DNA of 64,000 nucleotides from Maea johnstoni (lineage: Eukaryota > Annelida > Polychaeta > Spionida > Magelonidae): assembly GCA_963942565.1 (NCBI GenBank), contig OZ012690.1, positions 42,160,817 to 42,224,816 of the forward strand. Reading direction: 5' to 3'. The notes under the pieces were generated by a model. It had not been told where the DNA came from and did no database searches. It saw nothing but the letters and a program-made list of their open reading frames with translations. Both the position numbers and the translations under genes were made by a program. Of the stretch, positions 27,891-38,486 are shown piece after piece. The number at the start of each line of letters is the position of its first letter. Within the stretch, counting starts at the first letter, position 1.

Positions 27891-28473
27891 TTTGAAAGCT
27901 ATTTTCATAAGTATGATAGTTCCAGACAGATCTTGATAAAGGGATACGCAGGTATTATTTTTTTTCAGTAAATATGATATTCCATGTAAGTTATATCATC
28001 AAATTTGTCAGACAACTTGGTGAATGTGATGGTCTGACAAAAAAAATGAAAATAAAAAATAAATGGAAACAAAATACAAAATAAAAATTGATACATGTAT
28101 AGAAATTGTGTATCATCTCGCTAAAGCAAGGTAGGCATGAATGGGTTAAGCGAACTCCATTTTCAGCTGCTTCACTGTGCTTTCTAATGCCCTGGGCTGC
28201 AGGGAGACACCTTGATGTGCGCACAGGATGTCGTGTTTACGTTTCCCGATCTAATCAGCGCCACCTACAGGGCAAGAAAACAACTGCCAGGATGCCACCC
28301 TCGATTCTCACTCGAAAATAAACCTCTCTCAGCAGAAAGTCTGGTAAGTGACCTTATCGTACAGACTGCATACACATTTTTCTCTTATGTGACAACAACC
28401 CTGTACCCAGGAAAATCCCTGCAGGAATGGCTCTGAAACTCTTCTGCAACCACTCCTAGAGGGCCAGAATACC
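27891..28473. other. non-coding stretch with a family B-like 3' end
   Basis: Unique AT-rich sequence. GGCATGAATGGGTTAA at about 28134-28149 looks like a family B right end without its body. Confidence 0.45.
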
Positions 28474-28682
28474 CTACCACTAGTGCTTAAGAACTCCTTT
28501 TGAAATTGTCGTCTGGTTCAATGATACTTATGACAATAACTTGGAAATTAAGAATGATTCTATGAAATATTTGAAGAAGAGTTGATGGTAATGTCCTGTT
28601 TAACATTTTTCCTTCAAATATTTTCCCAACTATGCTTTTGCCTTAAAGATTTCACCAAAATTGTCTGGCATTAATAGGTTAA
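28474..28682 (-). mobile_element. family B TTAA MITE, minus orientation
   Basis: Shows agtgcttaagaactcc, attgtcgtctggttc, tgatacttatgacaataact, gaaatatttgaagaagagtt, ttccttcaaatattttccc and ggcattaataggTTAA. The left TTAACCC is degraded to about tacccta. The right TTAA (28679-28682) is shared with the next copy. Confidence 0.78.
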
Positions 28683-28790
28683 CCCGATTGGTGCTTAAGA
28701 GTTTCTCCAGGCATTGTCATCTGGATCCATATTTCTAAACAATAACTTCATAAGTCATCTTCTTTCTAAATAATAACTTAGTAAGTTATC
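28679..28790 (-). mobile_element. family B fragment, 5' half
   Basis: TTAACCCGATTGGTGCTTAA, gagtttctccaggcattgtc, tctggatccata and aataacttcataag, then an internal small duplication (cttctttctaaataataactt). The 3' half is not present. Confidence 0.65.
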
Positions 28791-29535
28791 TTCAATGGCT
28801 GCTAATAGGACAACTTTATATTTGTTATACAAAATTTCAAACCTACAAAAAGACGCTCCTCATTAAAACCCATCTCATACCTTGACTAACCAAGGGTGCA
28901 GAGATATGTGGCATTCTAAGAATAACTGAAGATATAAATATCCTCATCTGATTACACAGAAAGGAAAGCGCGCCACTTCTCTCCTCCAAACATCAGATTT
29001 TAGGTGTAAAACTTTTTTATGTAATCTTTTTTCCGGAATTTAAACTAACAAGAATCACCCTCCAGCAATGCCATGAGTGTCTGATTAAGACTTCTATTTT
29101 CTTTAATTGCCCAGCAGGAGTTGAACCGGTGCAAATAATATCACAGTGAACCACATTGTCTTTTGTTTCGCAAGGTGCCCTTTTTTTTACGGTTCCCCAC
29201 ATGGTTTCTATAACAAGCCAAGTGCGAGTCAGAGAAGCAGAAATAACCCTCAGGAAACTAACAACACAATGGAATTATAACTCCAAAACTAAAGATATAA
29301 CTTCTACAAAACGTTTTGCAATGCCAGAGCCATCTAAGTATGTGGAGCCCCATGGATATATGACATTTCTAAAAGCAATGTGAATCATAAACGATGCCCA
29401 CCAACTGCATTGTTAGGTGGGCCAAAAAGTTATAAAAAGAACACTTATATTGCCATCTACAGGTTAACTTTATTGTATCATTCCAAAAGATATTATTTCT
29501 GTACCTTGACTAAACAGTGAGCAGCTCCAGCATAT
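28791..29535. other. non-coding stretch
   Basis: Unique AT-rich sequence, no exon or repeat recognised. Confidence 0.4.
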
Positions 29536-29768
29536 ATAACCCATTAGTGCTTTAAAAGAGTACTTGCAGAAATAGTTGTCTGGATCTATGATACTTCTGA
29601 CAATAACTTTGAAAATGAGAATGATTTTACAAAATGTTTGAAGGAGAGTTGTAGGTAATGTTCTGATTGACATTTCTCCATCAAAATTTTCCTGGCTTTG
29701 CCATTGCCTGCAAAATATCATTCAAATTGTGAAGTTGCTTTTGGCGGCTGTGAGCATTAATGGGTTAA
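29536..29768 (-). mobile_element. family B TTAA MITE, full length, minus orientation
   Basis: ATAACCCATTAGTGCTTTAA to GAGCATTAATGGGTTAA, about 233 bp; the left TTAA carries one change. It keeps attgtctggatctatgat-like sequence, caataactttgaaaatgag, aatgtttgaaggagagttgt and atttctccatcaaaattttc. It serves as the reference for this orientation. Confidence 0.87.
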
Positions 29769-29956
29769 GGAAGATATTGCTATTCTGCTACATCTGTAAC
29801 TGGCAATCATTAGGCTAAGACTTTTAACTCTTTAACTATCAGTGTCATCTGCAAAACTTACAAAGATACAGGGTTGGACTTATTTGCTGCTCTTTGGTGC
29901 ACCCTGGGATACAGGGTACAAAACAGAGCTCACATACTAGTATGCACTTCCTGTAC

Positions 29957-30168
29957 TGAACCCATTCACAGTTGAAGTGTAAAATGGTCTGACAAACAAA
30001 AAAATATCTTCATAGAAGGGCAATATCTTATGAAATATCTGAATGAAAGTTGTTGTTCTTGTTAAACTGAACAATTCCCCTTCAAATATTTTTCAAATAT
30101 AACTATATTTGTTGAGTTAAGTTCAAAGTTGTCAGACCGTGTGCACACTCCAGATGGGAGTTGGTTAA
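29957..30168 (+). mobile_element. family B TTAA MITE, diverged
   Basis: TGAACCCATTCACAG at the left and gggagttggTTAA at the right, about 212 bp. Interior: aaatggtctgacaaac, gaaatatctgaatgaaagtt, ccccttcaaatatttttc, gttgtcagac. Both ends are altered, so it is older than the 29536 copy. Confidence 0.7.
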
Positions 30169-30339
30169 AGGGTTAACAGGAATCAACTGGACAAGCCCTC
30201 TCTCCCTGGACCCGTGTTTGATCTCATAACAGTGTAGAGTAAATACATAACCTGCAGTGCAAACACCCGTACCCTGTGCACACAGCACTCTGTATGGCGG
30301 CCCACTGGGGGTGACCGCTGCAGCCAACTCACTCTTCAT

Positions 30340-30905
30340 TAGCGGTACAATAGGGAGTACGGCCATAGCACCCATTACCTAATAGCCATCACTGACTGAG
30401 CCTGCACTGTGTAAACATTTATACACATTAACCCTTCCTTACCCTAGTGATCCCTAGTATAAACCAAAACCACAAATGTCAATCTCCGGATACGCACCAA
30501 GCAGATCTCGCTCAACAACCTTTGCACAACTTATAGCCCAGATATTGACGACAACCACTCAAGGGGTGTGTTCCGCACACATGCATGAACAACTTGCTTT
30601 ATAATGTCAATGCTACGAGCGCCCACATAAGTCTTTGTTTCCTAGTGATGTCACACTAAATTGTTCTATGGTGACCAATCTATGTTCTATTCATCTAAGG
30701 CCAAACTCCAAGAAAACTAGCAGGTCATTAACCTATCACCATCCCTACAACAGCCAAAAAAGCTTGGCCATAGGGAGCATAGCCACAGTGCCCATTACCT
30801 AACGGCCCCTACTGACTCAGCCTGCCCTGGGTAAACATTTATACACATTAACCCTTCCTTACCCAATGATTCCAATCGGTCACTAGTATTGGCCAAAACC
30901 AAAGT
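30340..30905. repeat. direct duplication of ~110 bp, about 420 bp apart
   Basis: About 30355-30465 and 30775-30890 share tagggag-acnggccata, gcccattacctaa, actgactnagcctgc, gtaaacatttatacacatta, acccttccttaccc and gtcactag or atccctag. The intervening sequence is unique. Confidence 0.75.
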
Positions 30906-31058
30906 ACTATGATCTGCCTTTGCCAAAACTCACTATATGTTCCTGCCAAAACCAAGCACACTAGCAGACCACTAGCCAAGAAGCCTGACCATGGCAAGTG
31001 GGAGCTACTATGTTCATAAACACACAGCACTGACAGAGGCTCTCACTCGCTGTACAAA

Positions 31059-31215
31059 GTAACCCATTCATACCTTAAGATTTACTTGACAAGTGCCGTC
31101 TGGTCCTGTCATACTTTTGAAAATAACTTCCAAAAGAAGAGTTAATTTGCAAACAATTTGAAGGAGAGTTGTAGATAAAGCTTTTATGAACAACTCTCCT
31201 TCAAATATTTTCCTA
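31059..31215 (-). mobile_element. family B fragment, 5' two-thirds
   Basis: GTAACCCATTCATACC, aagtgccgtctggtcctg, atacttttgaaaataact, aacaatttgaaggagagttg and aactctccttcaaatatttt. The hairpin arms (aatttgaaggagagttgt and caactctccttcaaat) are well matched. It is cut off after the right arm, just before the family C array. Confidence 0.72.
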
Positions 31216-31312
31216 CTGACTGACCAGTGCACTGTTAGGAATGCTTGGACATAGGCCAGACCACAATTTCCTCACATGATTACTAACAATCCTATGATAA
31301 GAAAGGACAGCA

Positions 31313-32338
31313 AGAACAAAGCCACTGGTCAGAGCATTCAGTACTAACACATCATCAGTTCTTAACCCTTAGACCACCGTGTCCTCATAGTATTACTATG
31401 TTATAGAGGCCAACGAACCTGGTAAGAGCAGTCACATTAAAACATCAGTTCTTAACCCTCATGCTGCTGGTGGCTAATTTGGCCAATACAAGATGATGTG
31501 AAAAACCTGGAAAATGACTGAAAACCTGGCAAATGGGTACTCATCTGAAAGTACTCATCGAGAGCTATCCAATGAATACCAATATGATAGGGTTAAGCTG
31601 TTTTTCAAAAAGAATTGCGTCATTGTGCTTTGGACGAAAGTAGTCTCAGCATTGGAAGGGTTAACCCTTAGATTACCATGTCCTCATAGTATAATTACTA
31701 TGTTACCGAGGCCAAAGGTCCTGGTCAGAGCAGTCAAATCATCAGTTCATGGCATAGTCAGTAATGCCTTAAGGTCATAGTGGTCTAAAGCTTATAAACT
31801 AATAATCTATCGTAATTCCACTCAGACCAGGGGCTTTGGCCTTAATAACATAGTAATGCTTGCTATGGGGACATGGCGATCTAAGAGTTAAGAACTAATA
31901 GCCCAATGTGACTTCACTCTTGCCAGGGACTTTGGCCTTAATAACATAGAAATGCCATGGGGACATGGCAGTCTAAGGGTTAAGAACTAATAATCCAATG
32001 TGATTTCACTCTGGCCAGGGGCTTTGCCATTTTTAACATAGTAATGCTATGACATGGCATTCTAAGGGTTAAGAACTAATAATCCAATGTGATTTCGCTC
32101 TGACCAGGGGCTTTGCCATTTATAACATAGTAATGCTATGACATGGCAGTCTAAGAGTTAAGAACTAATAATCCAATGTAACTGTGTCTGACCAAGGGCT
32201 TTGGCCTCTATAACAAAGTAATGCCAGAAGGACATGGTGGTTGAAGGGTTAAGAACTTTTGATCTGTTACCCCACTCAGACCAGGGGCTTTGTTCTTTAA
32301 AACGTAGTAATAATCCTTTCTCCTAAGATTCTTCAAGG
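31313..32338. repeat. family C tandem array, ~90-bp units, with an internal inversion
   Basis: Plus-strand units start ttaagaactaataatccaat at 31888, 31980, 32069, 32158 and 32249 (spacing 89-92), preceded by a diverged unit at 31792. Each has ggggctttg, ataacatagtaatgctatg, gacatggcagtctaag. Left of about 31750 the same unit runs in the opposite orientation (31362-31451 and from 31661), starting TTAACCCTTAGA. A family A MITE (31452-31664) sits at the junction of two inverted-part units. Unit ends are TTAA, but the unit itself has no terminal inverted repeats. Confidence 0.85.
31452..31664 (+). mobile_element. family A TTAA MITE inserted in the family C array
   Basis: 213 bp, TTAACCCTCATGCTG to GCATTGGAAGGGTTAA. 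Its left flank ends acatcagttc-TTAA and its right flank reads TTAA-cccttagattacc. The neighbouring uninterrupted array junction (31352-31375) reads catcagttc-TTAA-cccttagacc. The element therefore inserted at this TTAA and duplicated it, which supports the piggyBac-type assignment from sequence alone. Confidence 0.92.
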
Positions 32339-32346
32339 AGTAAGCA

Positions 32347-32640
32347 GTTAAAATACGGAGGGTAAAGTATCGCTATGAATACATTTAAAAAATCGTTCTG
32401 AGTTAGTGTAAGGGCCAAGCGGTGAAAAAACTGAGGGTAAATGGTGGCTATGAGTATATTTCAAAACACGTTCTGAGTTAGTGTAAGGGGCAAGCGGTGA
32501 AAAAACAGAGGGTAAATGGTGGCTATGAGTATATTTCAAAACACGTTCTGAGTTAGTGTAAGGGGCAAGCGGTGAAAAAAACGGAGGGTAAATGGTCGCT
32601 GTGAGTATATTTGAGAACATGTTCTGAGTTAGTGGCAGGG
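32347..32640. repeat. 84/85-bp tandem repeat, about 3.5 copies
   Basis: Repeated block: ttctgagttagtgtaaggg, caagcggtgaaaaaac, gagggtaaatggtggctatg, agtatatttcaaaacacg. Copies 2 and 3 are nearly identical and the outer copies more diverged. An open minus-strand frame with a 28-residue repeat follows from the 84-bp period. Confidence 0.92.
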
Positions 32641-33327
32641 CATACTGTAGGGGCATTCCTTCTGGATCAGTTTCATTGAAATAGCGCTTTACAGGGCTCC
32701 CTTACTCCCAGGATAATTGGACGCCCAACCCCACTTGTTAGCGTTCCTGTAGTTGATCTCAGAGGGCAGGGGCGCTCTCCCGGGGATTCCCAGTGTACTA
32801 CTGATAGCCCTACTAAACTCTTATCAAGGTGAATCAGCCGCTTTGATGGAGCTGGATCTATATTGAGACGGGCAGTTTCGGGCGATGGAAGGCTTAATTA
32901 AAACATGGCCACCTGTTTAGCCGTTGATGGAGGGATACCGGGATAAAATAACAGCGCAGGTAAATTAAGTGAGGCCGACACAGCAGAAAATGAAGTCTTA
33001 ACAACATGAGTAACACTCCTCAGCTAGTGTAATCTCCCTGCTGCTGCCTGTCTCCTGTTGCCGTGGCTACAGAGGGTGAGGAGCAGGATGCTGATCTCAC
33101 CGCTGCCGGACCAGGCAGCATTCAATATCTACCTAATACCTGCTGCACCTCGGAAACAGAGGAGAGAAGAGGAGATAGAAAGATAGATGATGATGAGTGT
33201 TAAAAGGTGATGTTGATCAAAAACAGTAGTAGTTCTGATGTTCAATGATGATGTTATGTTGATATTCTTTTATTCTTTGATGTTGAAGATGAAGTGTGCA
33301 CTGGTGATGAGATGCTGATGGTTATAA
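32641..33327. other. non-coding stretch, GC-richer
   Basis: Unique sequence without recognised repeat or exon. Base composition is more balanced than its surroundings between about 32690 and 33130. Confidence 0.4.
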
Positions 33328-33338
33328 TGATGATAATA

Positions 33339-33399
<61 letters not shown>

Positions 33400-33409
33400 T
33401 AATAATAAC

Positions 33410-33443
<34 letters not shown>

Positions 33444-33538
33444 TCAATAATAATAATGATAATAATAATCCTTATAACATGATAGTAACAGACATGGTTA
33501 TAATGATGATAATAATAATAATAATAATAATAATCCTT
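33328..33538. repeat. (AAT)n microsatellite, two blocks
   Basis: Blocks at about 33332-33470 and 33503-33535, separated by ccttataacatgatagtaac. A similar ccttatatcatgagagtaat follows the second block, so the block plus flank was duplicated. Confidence 0.95.
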
Positions 33539-33780
33539 ATATCATGAGAGTAATACAGACAAATAAAGGATATGATTTTCAATGTGGCCCTAAGGAACGG
33601 ATGATATTGAGGGTAATCAGAAAAATGATGATGCTACTGCTGATGGCATTGTTACTGTTCTCTTGATATCAACACTAATGGAGACCTAGGGGAGGAAAAA
33701 ACAATGTGCTTTGGCATTTAGAGACTCGGCTCTAGGGAAAAAAACTCATATCTAGTATTTACAACTTGGTGATGCCTTGT

Positions 33781-33799
33781 GGGGGGGGGGGGGGGGGGG
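33781..33799. repeat. G19 mononucleotide run
   Basis: Nineteen G residues in a row. The length is probably unreliable. Confidence 0.9.
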
Positions 33800-35932
33800 T
33801 AGGAACGTATAGGATCATGGAAATATGCAAGAAGACAAACACCAATGATAATTAATACAAGACCAAAAATAACCACAAGCTGATTATTTCAGTTCCCTTT
33901 ACATGCCTTATGGCAACTGTGTTTAAAATTACACGTATCTGATGTTTGTCTCCAATGACATATCAAATGAAAAATATCACATAACAAAGCTGGCCTTAGT
34001 GCAAGGAGGTGAGGAATCTTCCCTAGAAAGGTTTCACGGAAGCTGACGAAGCCATCAAAAGATCCTTTGTAATGTTTGCAATCGCAATGACAGAGAATTG
34101 TTTTTCATATATAAAGGACATATTGTTTACTGTAATAACTACCATGGACCTTCACTGAGCCAATGCTTTTAGACTCTCATACTCAGACCATAAAAATAAG
34201 TCTTTAATAATAAGGAAATTCTAAAGGAGAGCCCTATTCGTCCCATAATTGCAATTCTTTTTCGCCAAGGCAATTCTGACAATATACATCTTTGTAATTC
34301 CAGGAAAACTCATAAGAATGTTTGAAATAAAAATCATTTCTCAGATAAATGAATTCATAGAATGTATGTGATTTTTTTGTTTTTGAAGGATTTTGCATCA
34401 AAGAAAGGCCAGCAGTGAGCTTTGAGCATGAAAAGGTTACATAAAACTGCAGCAGTAATTATATGTTTCATTTCATCTCTTTCTTCCCATTCACTAATTG
34501 GAGAAAGAGCGGCTTAAGAAGATGTTCTCTTTCAAGAAACGAAAAAGATGTGGTGTTTTGTTAATTACTACTCCTCCCTCTGCCTTTTCATCACACGTTA
34601 TCAAGCCGATCTCGCTAAAGCTATTTTCTTTCATCTTCTTCGCTGGAAAAATAACCAAGTCTGATTGGTTGCTCTGCCCCACCTGTAATAACAACTGGGC
34701 TAACCCAGCATGCTTTTTATCCCGAACATCCCAACACAAATTTCCTGTTACAAGCCCACCAAAGAACCTTGGACAATCTTCATTTGAAGATTCTAAGATC
34801 ACAGCAACCACAATTAGATTGAATGGGACATGATCAGATAATATGGTTTGCTATTTTATCTATTGATATACCTTATGATTTATTCATTGGAATTTTATGA
34901 TTTTACAAAAAGCAATCCACATCAAGCTGTTACACGCAAAGGTCGATGACCTCACAGCATCTTCAGATGACCCGCTGCCTTTCTCAGTCTTGTATCCGGG
35001 ATAGCAGAACCTCTTTATTATTACCTCTTTATTATTTACATATCAATAGAGATTTTTAGTTTAGGACCATGGACATTCCCTAATCAATGATAACTTCATA
35101 GTGGTAAGTATAGTTATGAGAACCTTTAATGGAAGAAATGGTACATTTTCATATGATACCTCTTAACGGTATCCACGCCTGCAGAACAGGTCATCAGAAT
35201 CTACTTTCTAGCACCAGTGGATCAGCTAAATGGTTTGGGATTAAGCGGGCACTTTGTATGATTCCGTCCCTACAGGCTCTGAGCGTCGCTGTCTCCTCTG
35301 CCGACTCGCACCGCGGCGGCAGCGGCTCGTCAGGGCGTGATTCTGCTCAGGTTGTTAAGTCTACTTGAAGCCCGTGCCTCCTCAGCTCTTTATCTCCATT
35401 GAGCAGGGGCTTGTAACAAGCCTGCATGATTTTCAAGTGTTCTCCGTTGACTGCTTACGCGATTGGCCCGTTAAGCCGAGCCATGCTCCAGGAAGCCGCG
35501 AGAATCGACTACAAATTGACTGGCCCCAGTGTCCTAATGCACCCAAAGGGCGATGAAAAGCACAAACATTTGTACATCCCTTTCATCCAATCTGGCTCCC
35601 TGACAGCCACACAGTCTACGCCTGTTAACCCCAGGTCGAAGGTGAGAGGTCAGAGTTCAAACAAGTTTGGACTGATTCTCCATCCTCTGAATGAAATAGG
35701 CAGCTTCCCCTCTACATCTAATTTTGATTTCCTACCATTAGGCTATGAATGATAAGAAAAACCAGTCTAAGCTTTTGGAAAGTGCTAATTCTATCCTCAA
35801 ATCAGCGGTGTGAGTCAGATTCCCTGTCAGATCTCTCTTTCTCAGCAAACTTTTTCCCTCACTCAACTGTACCTACAAGAAAACGAAGCAATCAAATATG
35901 CAAATAAGAAAGGTCAAAGGTTAAAAACTTAC
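33800..35932 (-). other. probable intron downstream of the FAT exon
   Basis: Begins on the minus strand with GTAAGTTTTTAACC at the exon edge. No further cadherin-like peptide was recognised between here and position 1. A GC-rich patch with caccgcggcggcagcggctc lies at about 35280-35345. Open frames at 34494-34833 and 35365-35752 resemble no family I know. Confidence 0.6.
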
Positions 35933-35935
35933 CTG
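35924..35935 (-). other. 5' splice donor of the FAT exon
   Basis: On the minus strand the exon ends CTACAG and the intron starts GTAAGT, a complete match to the U1 consensus CAG|GTAAGT. The exon's last base is 35933, and the split codon carries one base over the junction (phase 1). Confidence 0.93.
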
Positions 35936-36247
35936 TAGCTTCGTTGATGCTGAAGAATCCTTGTGGGTTTCCGCTAGTAATCCGATAGGTTAATCTCTTA
36001 CTGGCACTTTCATCTGCATCGAAGGCCATAATTTTCACAACCGATGTTCCTTCTTTGGAGTTTTCCGGCACGGTGGGATAGTAAACCGGCTCCACCGTAA
36101 GCGGCACATTGTCGTTGACGTCCTCCACCTCGATAAACACCTCGATGGTGGAGTGGAGCGGGACGGCACCGTGATCCTGGGCGTAAACCGTCAGCCAGTA
36201 GTGGGGCGTCGTCTCACGATCCAACACCTCACTCGTACGAATGATAC
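35933..36247 (-). CDS. internal exon of a FAT-type protocadherin (FAT1/2/3-like)
   Basis: This 315-bp exon encodes the second half of one extracellular cadherin repeat and the first half of the next. FAT cadherins are giant single-pass membrane proteins acting in cell adhesion, planar polarity and actin organisation. Seen here: DRE at exon residues 10-12, the linker DVNDN at 43-47 followed by VP, PEN at 61-63 and DAD at 77-79, all calcium-binding cadherin motifs. The stretches [16 protein letters not shown] and [12 protein letters not shown] closely resemble what I remember of vertebrate FAT1 near repeats 11-12, so this is probably the exon after the giant second exon; that placement is inference. 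Boundaries are CAG|GT at the acceptor and CAG|GTAAGT at the donor. Both junctions are phase 1, so skipping the exon would keep the frame and fuse two half-repeats. The reading frame is intact. Large introns flank it on both sides, as in vertebrate FAT genes. Confidence 0.96.
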
Positions 36248-36612
36248 CTGAAGGAAAGAAAATGATATACCATGAAGACACTGTAACAAATTCGTCTACA
36301 TTCACTTTCAACTTTTAAACATCTTTCACTGGCATCACCGATACCTGCAGAAAAGAAAATGATATACCATGAAGACACTGTAACAAATACTACTACATTT
36401 ACGATCAACTTTCAAACACCTTTCACTGGCATCACCAATACCTGCAGAAAAGAAAATGATATACCACAGGTGAAGACACTAACAAATACTAAGTACATTA
36501 ACTTTCAACTTTCATTCACCTCACTGGTACAAATAATACCTGAAGAAAAGACAGTGATATATCATAGAGACACTGTACATGGCAAAGAATTCACTTTCAA
36601 CTTTTAAACAGA
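36225..36612 (-). repeat. 97-bp tandem repeat carrying the FAT exon's 3' splice site in four copies
   Basis: Read on the minus strand, each unit contains a pyrimidine tract, CAG and GTAT. The real acceptor has first exon base 36247. Copies have the equivalent base at 36344, 36441 and 36539 (spacing 97, 97, 98). Units 2 and 3 read ttttcttttctgcag|gtat; unit 4 reads gtcttttcttcag|gtat. The repeat also takes in about the first 20 bp of the exon: plus-strand 36229-36262 and the fourth unit agree at about 30 of 34 positions. Using the first decoy would add 97 nt and shift the frame, giving a TGA at 36229-36231. Because AG is followed directly by GT, each copy also has the layout of a recursive splice site, though the donor half (GTATCG, GTATTG) is weak. 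Confidence 0.9.
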
Positions 36613-36667
36613 TAAAACTAGTGGTAATCCTTTTCCTGCTCATGGGTTCCAGAGAAAAATGTAATTT

Positions 36668-36826
36668 AATGGATGGATGTTGGATGGATAGATGTACCCA
36701 TGGATGGATCGAAGGTTGGAGTGAGGGAAGGATGGATGGATAGAGGGATGGATCGATGGACAGACTGACAGATGGACTGACATACAGATGAGGGGACAAC
36801 TGGTGGATGGATGGATGGATGGATGA
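36668..36826. repeat. degenerate (GGAT)n microsatellite
   Basis: Runs of ggatggat with gata and gaca variants from about 36668, and a purer block at about 36803-36826. Confidence 0.9.
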
Positions 36827-38067
36827 AGGCCAGGTTCTGAATCACTGATCAGCCAGGATTTTTATGTCCTTTTTCCAGGATCATGAAAGCGCTTTAGATA
36901 AGGGGGGCCATTCCGGGCAGTATTAACTGAGGCCGGTAGAGATAAGCCTGCCGAGGGCTGCGAGTTCAGACAGGAGATGGGCAACGTATCTACACAGCTC
37001 AGCACATTATACAACTGCCTACAGTTGGACATGAATCATCTCTGCATCAAGGCAAATTACAAAGAAAAGGATTTTTTCAATTTCCTTGCTGCTTTCCAGT
37101 GCTTCGGATGGCATTTTAAGCTATAGGTCTAGTCGGCCAAGAGCCCGGGTAGCTCACTTTTCTTGTAATTGATATACTGATTTCAAATAAAGATTACTTT
37201 ACTTTATTTTACTTTTATGTCATCCCTTGTGGATAAATGGCACTGCTGTATGCTAGGAGGGTAGCCCTCATGTAGTATAGGTGCAGGCATAACTTTATAA
37301 TAAAGTAAAACACAGTAACGCCTAGTAGCTAGGCTACTGGTAGGGGTTCTCAATACAACCCTGAAAGAGTAGTAGCTGCACTCTAGCCTACTACAGGTGG
37401 GAGGTGATTTTCTCAGGTTATTTCGGGACCTGCCATAACTATCAGCGGCGGGTGCAAGTCATCAGACCAATACATAGCCAAGGTGAAAGCCATTTCCTCA
37501 CTGAAGAGCTCTGTTCAACCCATCCAGGCCTGGAAATCTACATGACATCAAAAGTGGAATCTGGACTAGTTATATCTATAAAAATAAATAGCTTTGAAAT
37601 CAAGCAAAACCTGGCAAAATATTTTAACAGAACAGCTTTTGTCATCTAGAGAAGCCCTGGATATCACCAAAATAGTCATTGCCTGCTGCAAGGAAGAACG
37701 GGTCAACTTATTCCCACTCAGGGTCATAGATGATGTTTTTATTCCCTTTCATCTCAACACAGTGAAGGACTTCAGCCAATGAGGTTATCCTTTGCCTAGC
37801 ACCTCCAGTGAGCAGTCTTCAGGAACAACCCACGCAACCAACGCACACTTCTCTACTAGCATTCACCCCAAGTTTCCCTGGCACTTACTCTAATTGCTCC
37901 ATTAATTATGAGCGTGGTTCTGTTTTGGCTAGATAACTCCCAACCACCGCCACTAGACACATCAAACTTCTCAGGCATTCTTTCTCCTACTAATACCTCA
38001 ACATTCCACTGAACCAACCAAAATCTATCCCACACTGAAGCCTCTTCATCCAATGGTGTATTAACTA
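36827..38067 (-). other. probable upstream intron, with a dispersed repeat at 37125-37215
   Basis: No exon recognised. 37125-37215 (tagtcggccaagagcccggg, agctc, tgatttcaaataaagattac then tttactttattttac) shares its layout with 46692-46785 (agtctgctaagagccctgg, cagctcggg, tgacttgaaataaagattac). The pentamer-like attt(act) tail suggests the 3' end of a SINE or LINE. Confidence 0.5.
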
Positions 38068-38280
38068 TTAACCCCTATGCTGCTGGTGGCTTATTTGACC
38101 ACACAAAATGATGCAAAAAACCTGAGAAAATGACTGAAACCTTGGCAAATGGGTCCTCATCTGAGAGTACTCAGCGAGAGCTCTTCAATGAATACCAACA
38201 TGACAGGGTTTAGATGGTTTTCAAAAATCTTTGCGTCCTTGTATTTTTGATGAAAGTAGCCTCGGCATTGGAAGGGTTAA
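38068..38280 (+). mobile_element. family A TTAA MITE, full length
   Basis: TTAACCCCTATGCTGCTGG to GCATTGGAAGGGTTAA, 213 bp, with all family blocks intact. Its right TTAA (38277-38280) is also the left TTAA of the next, inverted copy. Confidence 0.9.
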
Positions 38281-38486
38281 CCCTTCTGATGCTGAGGTTG
38301 CTTTCGTCCAACGCCCAATACCAAAAATTATGAAAATCATCCAAACCAAGTCATGTGGGTATTCATAGGAATGCTCTCGTTGAGATCTATCAGATGAGTC
38401 CCAGTGTGCCAGGGTTTAAGTGATGTTTCAGCTTTTCGTCATCATTTCATGTTGACCAAGTTAGCCACCAGCAGTGAAAGGGTTAA
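38277..38486 (-). mobile_element. family A TTAA MITE, full length, inverted neighbour
   Basis: TTAACCCTTCTGATGCTGAG to GCAGTGAAAGGGTTAA, 210 bp, more diverged than its neighbour (for example gaccaagttagccaccagc). Abuts the preceding copy tail to tail with a single TTAA between them. Confidence 0.88.

Noticed and set aside
36344-36539. Additional FAT exons at the decoy acceptors
   Set aside because: The copies carry only the splice site and a few exon bases, with no donor and no cadherin sequence, so they are not exons.
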